Assembly (NCBI GenBank): GCA_039583875.1
Contig: CM077147.1
Coordinates: forward strand, 163,307,866-163,371,865
Direction of reading: 5' to 3'
DNA from: Platanthera guangdongensis
Taxonomy: Eukaryota > Streptophyta > Magnoliopsida > Asparagales > Orchidaceae
Length of the DNA: 64,000 nucleotides
Both the position numbers and the translations under genes were made by a program. The notes under the pieces were generated by a model that had not been told where the DNA came from, searched no databases, and was given only the letters and a program-made list of their open reading frames with translations. Below are positions 57,135 through 64,000 of this stretch, one piece after another (position 1 is the stretch's first letter; the number at the start of each line of letters is the position of its first letter).

Positions 57135-58148
57135 CCTTGAGTTCCTCTTTGGCGCCATCGAAAAGTAATCGGATAGAAATCACCGCACTAGCGTTGCCTC
57201 CGTGGATCCGGAGTCGGCTTGCGATTCGGAGCTCCGAAGCTCCTCCAATGGCGGATCTAGCTCTTCTTCTTCCCTTAGCTCTCCTCTCTCTCCAAGGACT
57301 TAGAAAGAGAACAAGGTAAGAAAAATGATGGATTTCTAAGTCAACCCACGTGTATATCCCTTCGGGAACATCCCCCAACCGTTGGATCTCAAAACAAGGA
57401 AACGAACGGCTTTGATTCGGGGCTGAAATGCCCAATCTGGACCGAACACGGACTGGCACACGCCCGTGTCCAGGGCCGTGTGCCGCATTCGCCGTCAAAA
57501 TCGAATCACCTGGAACCTCACACGGGTATCGAACACGCCCGTGTTCGATCTGACACGCCCGTGTTCCACCTGACACGACCGTGTAGCCGGCCGTGTACCC
57601 CATGATTTTTCCCCATTTTCAACTCGAGCACTGCACGGGTTCTAGGACACGCCCGTGTCCTTGCCCGTGTCACATTGACACGCCTGGACCCCAGGCCGTG
57701 TACACGGGACATTTCGTCGAGGGAAGATCGACGACTTGATGACACGGCCTTGGATACGCCCGTGTCCTAGGCCGTGTGCCTTGTCTCGACGATCGTCGAG
57801 TGAAGCTCGACGACTCCCCGGGACAATCGTCGACACGGGTCGGCACGCCCTGCGACACGCCCGTGTCGCAGGTCGTGTGCCCACTCTCGACGAATCGTCG
57901 AGTATAACTCGACGACTCGCGGCTAAGTGTCGACACGGGTCGACACGCCCTGCGACATGCCCGTGTCGCAGGCCGTGTGCCCCCTCCCGACGAATCGTCG
58001 AGTAAAACTCGACGACTTCGCGGCTAAGTGTCGACACGGCTTGACACGCCCTGGGACACGCCCGTGTCCCAGGCCGTGTGCCTTCTGCCAGAACCTAAAC
58101 TGGCCCAAAACGTCCCCCTTTTTCTCCTTTGAGTTTCGGGGCGTTACA
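55860..58148 (-). repeat. Element E 5' LTR
   Basis: 2289 bp. A 12-bp difference near 56280 (compare 26338-26366) accounts for the shorter length than the 3' LTR. It holds the dyad array (about 57440-58080), the palindrome CTCGACGATCGTCGAG (57785-57800) and the start exon. Confidence 0.95.
57135..57158 (-). other. gag: Putative 8-codon gag start exon of element E
   Basis: Minus strand ATG at 57158 opens eight codons (MAPKRNSR), then GTAACG. Same length and position as in D and A. Confidence 0.52.
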
Positions 58149-58953
58149 GCCCTATCATCCCCCACCCCTTCCCCCATGGCTTCTAGGCACCGAGCGGAGA
58201 GGAAGAAAGGGGAGGACTTGAAGGTGTAGAATATCAGAAACAGATGGCAGCGGACTTATACTAGCAATTCTATAATAGATATTGACAATAAAATGAAATA
58301 TGAAAAGTAACCTTCACTTATGTGAGAACACATAAGCCAAGGGATCTTCTGCAAGGATCCCATCGTATAAAGAGTCCCATACCAATTTATACGTTGGGGT
58401 GTCGGTTATCAAACAACAATAAATATATGTATCAAAATTGACCTTAATTTATAAACTTGCCCACACAAGCTTATAGACCAAGGGGTCATTTAGCAGGGCC
58501 TAAAGTATAAGCGTCCCATTCCACTTATACTTTAGGTGTCAGGGTTGAATGAATCGATTATGCTATGACATGCAAGTGGGTATGATGGAACATGCAAGTG
58601 CAACACACACACCCGACTCTGTGCACACAGACCTTTAGTTCCCCCTTTCTGGAGTCGTAACCTCCCAGGATACCTCCGTAGTGGCAGACGAAAGCGGTGG
58701 GTTGGGCCTCGCCCACCTCTAAACCATTAAAGCACTACCGGTCAGACCTATCGTACTCCTCAACGCTTGGTGCACGAAGCGGACTCCTGCGTACTCTTGC
58801 CGGTTGGCGCACCGGACTTCTGTTGGCGAAGTGCTAACCACACTTGTCGAGTCAACGTATTGGCATCGGTGCATCGACCCTCCAATACCGAAGACCCACC
58901 ACCTTAATGTTTCTTTCCTTTTATGCACATGCAAATTTAGCGTAATCAAAAAC

Positions 58954-59056
58954 CGAGCCGAAGCTCCCCGGACCAAAACGTCCGTCTCAAACAATCGAGC
59001 CGAAGCTCTCCGGATCCAAAGTCCGTCTTTTAACCATCCGAGCTGAAGCTACCAGC
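58954..59056. repeat. 42-bp tandem repeat, about 2.4 copies
   Basis: CGAGCCGAAGCT starts at 58954 and 58996 and a variant CGAGCTGAAGCT at 59039. The first two units share CCGGA and GTCCGTCT. Confidence 0.75.
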
Positions 59057-62000
59057 TATCTTCCTGTGCTACCTGTGTTCGTGAAATGTGCAACCCTAAT
59101 TGCTAAGTTACTCTTTTCAGCTTGTTAATACAGTTTACGTTAACCCAGGACTGCCCCCGGTATTCCCTGTGAAGGGCTCTCAAGGGGCACTAGGAACTAT
59201 GTTGGGATTACGCGTAGCGTTCCCTTTCGCAAGGTACTTATTATTATTATTGGTTGATTCCCTTACCCTTTACTTTCTCATGTTACGATAGGTTAATCCT
59301 AGGGTGATTTGACTCTACCTCACCTCGGGGAGGACGATCTTTCGTCGCACCCGAGCGCCTCTAAACCCTAGCCAAAACAACACCCTACTCATTTTATCTT
59401 TCAATGATGCTCCTAATTCTATTTATCCCTTCCAGCAAACCAACAAAACCCAACTCATGTGCTCTAATTCATATTCCAACTTATTTCTTGCAGTTTTACT
59501 AAATGCAGACCACTTAAACTATATGACCCGTAAAATGAGAAGTATACCAAATGATCATCCAGTACTCATATAATAATTACTGGAGGGCTATACTGGCATT
59601 TTTAGCCTAAATCCATAATTTCCTAATTTTTATAATTTAACTGATAATTTATTTATCTATTCTAATAACCAAAAGTTCCAAGTTTGAACATGAAGTACAA
59701 GTTTTATACAAGAAAAAATTCCTCTAAATTTATGTTAAATGCAAAATGAATAATCATCTAAAAATTCAGAATCTCCCAATTTTTCAGCAAGGTTTAAGCC
59801 CTTAAATTGTATTTCAAATTTATTCCATAATAAATCATTTTAAGGGGATGCACAACAATAATACTTCCAAAAATTCAGAGAAAATTGCAGGATGATTAAA
59901 AGGACACATAAAACCTCTAGGTAAAGTTTCATAATTTTTTTGAAAGAATAATTCTCTGAATTAATTAAATATCATGGGCTCAAAATTATGGACTTGTAAA
60001 GTAAGTGCTATAAACATCTCCCTAAAAATTATGAATAACTTTCTACAAGTATATTTCGGCCTGAAATGATCAAAACCTAAGTCTCATGATTTTTCAACAG
60101 ATAAATCATCAATAATTAAATTTATTCTACCAAGCCCCTTTCGAAAACTTGTTGAGGAAGTACTAAATATGATCAAGTAAAAATTATAATAAAATTCAGG
60201 GATATTCACTTAGGTCTAGATTACCTTATGACCAAGTTCCATCTGATTAAAATGGACAAAATAACTAAAATTAATTAAAACACCATTTTGGGTCTTTTGT
60301 TAATTAACAAATGAAGTACCAGAAACATAAGCCATAAAATTCCATAGAAATTACCAGGGGTTCTAAATGGCCTAAAACCTACTCTACCCAAGCTCCATAA
60401 CTTTTGGTTTAGGTTTAGTGGCTGTATCTTCAAATTTGTGCTTCTACCCTAAAACTAGGGTTAGGGTTTTGAGCTGCCTACCTTCCTCCAAATCCCATAA
60501 GATTCCTTCCAGAGAAGTTAGGATACACTACCTCCATTCCTACTGAGTTTCCATGGTCATACAAGGGCATTTGCCTCTATGTCCTTCACAACCCCAAAAA
60601 GGTCCTTCCTTAGTGTTTGAGGTTGAACCCTAGGGTAAATCAAGCCTAAATCATCCCATATTCCTTGAGAGGGTGACATTGGTCATGCCAAGTCAGTGTC
60701 CAAAACCTTAGCCTCTGTTGAGGGGAGGGGACCACCCTAGGTCCATAGTGCACTTTTAATCAAGAATACCACCTTAAAGCCTAACTAGGGTTTGGTGATT
60801 CCCTAGACAAACCCTGTCCAAATGAGTTAAAATTTTGTACATAACTAGGTATTGATGCCGGGGACCACTCACCAAACTTTGGGAGGGTTTGGAGGTCATT
60901 AGACCACTTAATTAAAATACCCTAGCATTATTAAATAAAAGTAACAACTTTAGGCAACGTGTCTCTAAAAATTCTGAGTTTTGGGCAGGCCCTAGGTATA
61001 GCTAGGTTAGACTCACTGCCAGAATTTCAAGTAGTTTGGACCAAGGATGAAGTGTGGGAACTCAGTTTAATGAATGCCTAGCCCTAGGTATAGGTCCCAC
61101 CAAACTGGGTGCCCTGGTCAAACCATGCACCCCAATTGGTTCAAACAAATTTTAAAATAAAGTGGACCCAAAGGGATACAACGTTCATGTTGAAGGTTTT
61201 CCCACCAGGTGAGCCTAAGTATTTTTAAAATTTAAAACCAAAAATATCAAAATCTGTGACATAAATCACATTATTATAAATATATTTCCTATAGTTTAAT
61301 CATATAGCCGCACGAATCTTGAAGCAAAAGGGACGGAATCCCTTCATCTTCCTCCTTGAGCCAACATCCAGGATTCATCCCGCTTGGAGCCACTTCCAAG
61401 CTCTGCCGCCGGCGATCCAGCCCCTTCCCCGGCCGGCCACCGCCACCACCACCTCCGTTGAGGTGGTGGCTGTCGCCAGGCGGCGGCTCAGCCGCCGGAG
61501 GTGTGTTTTCCGACGGTTCTAGTAGGAATGTTTTTGCCGAAAAACCATGAGAATCATGGTTTGGATCGGGCTCAATTGAGCCCGAACCTCTAACCTAAGG
61601 AAACCTACGATCTACCCGTGAGTTAAGGAGAGGGGGAGGACCTTTCTGGCGGCATGAATGCGGGAGGAATGGCGGGATGCCATTGTCGATGGCGGCGACG
61701 CTCAGATTTTGCAACAACACAGTGGGACAACCTGTTTCCTCCAGGTAAAAGCTCGAAAATGTTCCCCTCTGCCCACTGATGATGTTTAAATGCACAATTG
61801 GGGAGGGGCGGCTGGTTCTTCAATGCCCATCAACACCATTAATGGTGTGGCTCGGGTTGAGTGGGGGGGGGGATCAATCTACCCCTTGGTGGCCTGGAAA
61901 CGGCTGGAATCAACTCCTCTTCCCTAGAGGAGTTGATTGCAGCCATTAAGAGTGGCTGTTGGCCTCCCCTTGGCCGGCTCCCACTCTCCCCTTCCTCTCC

Positions 62001-62199
62001 CCCATCTTCTCTCTCCACCATTAACATGAAGGGAAGCTCCCTTCTCTCTCCTAGTCACCCATATTGACTAGTCAACACCATAGGCTATGTGCAGCCCACT
62101 TAGTCATAATGATCATGAAAAGTGAGGTTAGCCTAAGGGAGAAGTGGCTTGGGCTTGGGTTAGCCCATTTGGGCTAGGTTTGTCTTGGCTTAAGTTAGG

Positions 62200-62673
62200 G
62201 TTGACTTAGGTCAATTTGATCATTTGGGTTGACCCCATTGGGTCCTTGGTGACCCATTGGCCTCCCCAAAGGTCTATGTGGGGTTGGGTAGGGTTACCTT
62301 ACACTTTAGAGGTCACCTACCCTTAGTAAGGGCATTTTGACCAGATTTGGGGCTTGAGTTGACTTGGGTCAACTTGGCCTCTAGGGCTGACCCCAATGTG
62401 TCCTTAGTGACCCTTTGACTTCACTTTAGGGTTAGGAGGGCATAGGTGGGGTCCTCTAGTCTAGGAGTAGGTCAATTGACCCTAAGTAGGCTAGTTTGAC
62501 CCATTTAGGGTTAGGGTTGACTTTGGTCAACTGAGTCTCTTTGATTGACCCCAGTGGGTCCTTATGGCTCTAATGGGCCTCCCAAGGTATTAGGGGGTGT
62601 TGTGGTAGGGTCTTGGGGTCAAGGTGTAGCCCCATGGTCATCCTAAACCATTGTTCAGAGTTCTACTATTTGT
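62200..62673. repeat. 158-bp tandem repeat, three diverged copies, in the G LTR
   Basis: GTTGACTTAGGTCAA at 62200, GTTGACTTGGGTCAA at 62358 and GTTGACTTTGGTCAA at 62516, exactly 158 bp apart. Each begins with a TTGAC-4-GTCAA dyad followed by TGACCCCA and GTCCTT. TTGAC is the core of the W-box bound by plant WRKY factors. The end of the third copy is approximate. Confidence 0.78.
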
Positions 62674-62820
62674 AGACCATGATGATTTTCAACACTTTGT
62701 CTCCTATCTCTTGGCCCATTTCTGGCTTCCTAGGGTTTGTCATGACCTAGTCATGGACAAAACCACTCCTAGGGGTATAGTTGGAAATGAGATGTTACAA
62801 ATCCCAATAAACAAAACAAA

Positions 62821-62838
62821 GATTTCGTCCCCGAAATC
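62821..62838 (-). promoter_or_regulatory. Element G pre-LTR hairpin
   Basis: GATTTCG/CGAAATC 7-bp stem with a 4-base loop, in the place of the A, D and E hairpin but with its end pair changed from A-T to G-C. The purine tract itself is eroded (TTATTGGGATT before the LTR). Between here and 63061 I see only gene-free sequence. Confidence 0.65.
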
Positions 62839-63061
62839 AAGGTTAAGCCTTCGGGAATTTCTACCGTAGAAAAGAAACTTGTCACATCCCATCACGATGC
62901 GAGGTTGCTAAATTAGGTTTTGAGGGAAACCTACGTCTATACCCAATTGGCCTAATTGGTGAGCCAAGATCCCAATAAACAAAAGATAAGCCCACAATAA
63001 ACAAAAGTTTAGCCTCTACTCTTCCTGGAGCAGCCCTACTAGTTTAAAGCAGGAAAATAAA

Positions 63062-64000
63062 TTAAACATCTTGAGGGGTTGTGAGGTATACCTGACTGAA
63101 CAGCTCTGGGTATCATTGTCGCATCAGGTCCTGCGGTTCCCAGGTATGCTCCTCCTGGCCGTGGTTCCTCCACAGGACTTTGATCAACGGAACCTTCTTG
63201 CGATGCAAGATCCGTACTCCTCGGTCGTCGATCCTAACCGGCTCCAAACGAACTGACCGGTCTGAAGCTACCGGCCCTTCGGTGGTCAAAATCTGCTGCT
63301 CCGGGCATAGCAGAGCCCTCCTCAGCGAAGAAATGTGGAAGACGTCGTGCAGAGCTGCCAGCTCTGGTGGCAACTCCAGCCTGTAGGCTAGGGGCCCGAT
63401 CCGCTCCAGGATCCTGTAAGGGCCCATGTACCTAGGGCTGAGCTTCTTTCTCCGACCACGCACCCGTGAAATTCCATGCATGGGTCGGATCTTCAGAAAC
63501 ACTCGGTCCCCCACCTGAATCTCCAAGTGACGATGTCGGCCGTCATAGTACTTAACTTGTCTACTCTACGCCTCTAACATCCTGTCTCTGATCAGCCTCA
63601 CCTGAGCCTCGGTATCTTCAACAAAATCTGATCCCAACACCTTCGGATCCTCGTCTGAATCCAAGAAAGCGGGGTCCGACATTTCCTTCCATACAAGGCT
63701 TCGTAAGGTGCCATCCTGATGCTGGAGTGGTAGCTGTTGTTATAGGAGAACTCAACTAGGGGTAAGAGTTTCTCCCACGGTTCCCCGCGGTCCAAAATGC
63801 ATAGGATCAGAAGATCTTCCAGCGTCCGGTTGGTGCGTTCTGTCTGCCCGTCCGTCTGGGGATGGAATGCGGTGATGAAGGTCAATCGTGTGCCTAAGTA
63901 AGCTTGCACGGATCTCCACTCCATGGAAGTGAACCGGCCATCCCGATCCGACACGATCATCTTGGGCACCCAGTGATATCGAACGAACTGCTCCACAAAT
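63062..64000 (-). pseudogene. pol: Element G pol: integrase core to chromodomain, continues past the window
   Basis: Minus strand. From the right edge: integrase core with [27 protein letters not shown] and [30 protein letters not shown]. Then the GPY/F segment (VGDRVFLKIRP, KLSPRYMGPYRILERIG), HDVFHISSLRRAL and a chromodomain-like end (VLWRNHGQEEHTWEPQDL). It has a frameshift near 63655, TAG near 63567 and TGA at 63115-63113 in place of the usual Arg; the frame's natural end is TAA 63064-63062. Related to, but distinct from, the pol of A, D and E. Confidence 0.88.

Larger units (their letters stand above)
25921..58148 (-). mobile_element. Element E: Tekay/Del-type Ty3/gypsy, minus strand, with F nested in gag
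   Basis: Same family as D. On the minus strand: 5' LTR 58148-55860, PBS, gag (55633-55208, then 32459-31743 after F), a 76-nt intron, pol (31666-28257), PPT and 3' LTR 28221-25921. Without F it is about 9.48 kb, against 9.50 kb for D. One stop in pol, one frameshift in gag and the F insertion disable it. Confidence 0.95.
58149..62799 (-). mobile_element. Element G 3' LTR, proximal part
   Basis: On the minus strand the LTR starts TGTAACATCTC at 62799 and, with 25445-25920, ends GGTCTTACA, giving about 5.1 kb, unusually long, so a further unrecognised insertion is possible. It holds three 158-bp repeats (62200-62673), GC-rich hairpins near 61430-61500 (GGCGGCTGAGCCGCC), AT-rich gene-free sequence (about 59400-61300) and a 42-bp repeat (58954-59056). 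Short frames in it look accidental. Confidence 0.65.

Noticed and set aside
58180..58229. ATG followed by basic codons and AAG-GTGTAG on the plus strand, resembling the LTR start exon
   Set aside because: It is on the opposite strand to element G, is longer than eight codons and has no matching acceptor in the window.
60452..60470. CTAGGGTTAGGGTTTT as an interstitial telomere repeat
   Set aside because: Only about two units, as in ordinary telo-box motifs; not a telomere tract.
61319..61550. GC-rich open frames that might be a host gene
   Set aside because: Short, overlapping frames on both strands in a hairpin-rich part of the G LTR; no recognisable domain.

Overview
KIND OF DNA. The window looks like repeat-rich nuclear DNA of a flowering plant. 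I find no host gene, rRNA, tRNA or other cellular gene in 64 kb. Nearly every base falls in one of seven LTR-retrotransposon units or fragments (A to H, no separate unit for D's family). The lineages are plant ones: chromodomain-bearing Ty3/gypsy of Tekay/Del type (A, D, E, G, fragment H), Athila-type Ty3/gypsy (F), Sirevirus-like Ty1/copia (B) and another Ty1/copia (C). I cannot name the species. LAYOUT. Two nests lie side by side. Left nest (1-24672): the broken pol of A (1-4080) carries a reverse-oriented solo LTR of the B family (1887-3569, target duplication CATTC). A's 3' LTR (4146-24672) is split by B (6401-24334, duplication CAAGT), and B's 3' LTR is split by C (17607-22974, duplication GTCGA). 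Fragment H (24673-25444) lies between the nests. Right nest (25445-64000): the long 3' LTR of minus-strand G (25445-62799) is split by minus-strand E (25921-58148, duplication GCCCT). E's gag is split by F (32465-55207, duplication CTTCA), and F's gag is split by D (37019-46518, duplication CTATA). G's decayed pol runs off the right edge. Removing each insert with one copy of its duplication rejoins the host reading frame exactly (A pol, E gag, F gag). HOW THE GENES WORK TOGETHER. Each element encodes Gag (particle), protease, reverse transcriptase/RNase H and integrase, with PBS and PPT priming sites next to the LTRs. Most copies are decayed by in-frame stops and frameshifts. D is the youngest: six substitutions seen by eye between its two 2302-bp LTRs, and an open pol, but its gag lacks one base. 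MOST INTERESTING. (1) D and E appear to be spliced genes. An 8-codon start exon inside the LTR joins gag across a 1.5-kb leader intron that contains the PBS, and a 76/77-nt intron separates gag from pol; splicing gives one continuous frame in both copies. The A-family LTR has the same 8-codon exon and donor. (2) The LTRs of A, D, E and F carry dense arrays of short inverted repeats with compensatory arm changes. Some exact words are shared between copia B and gypsy D/F LTRs. (3) B carries a very long extra reading frame after pol and three separate arrays of TCGTCGA/TCGACGA words.
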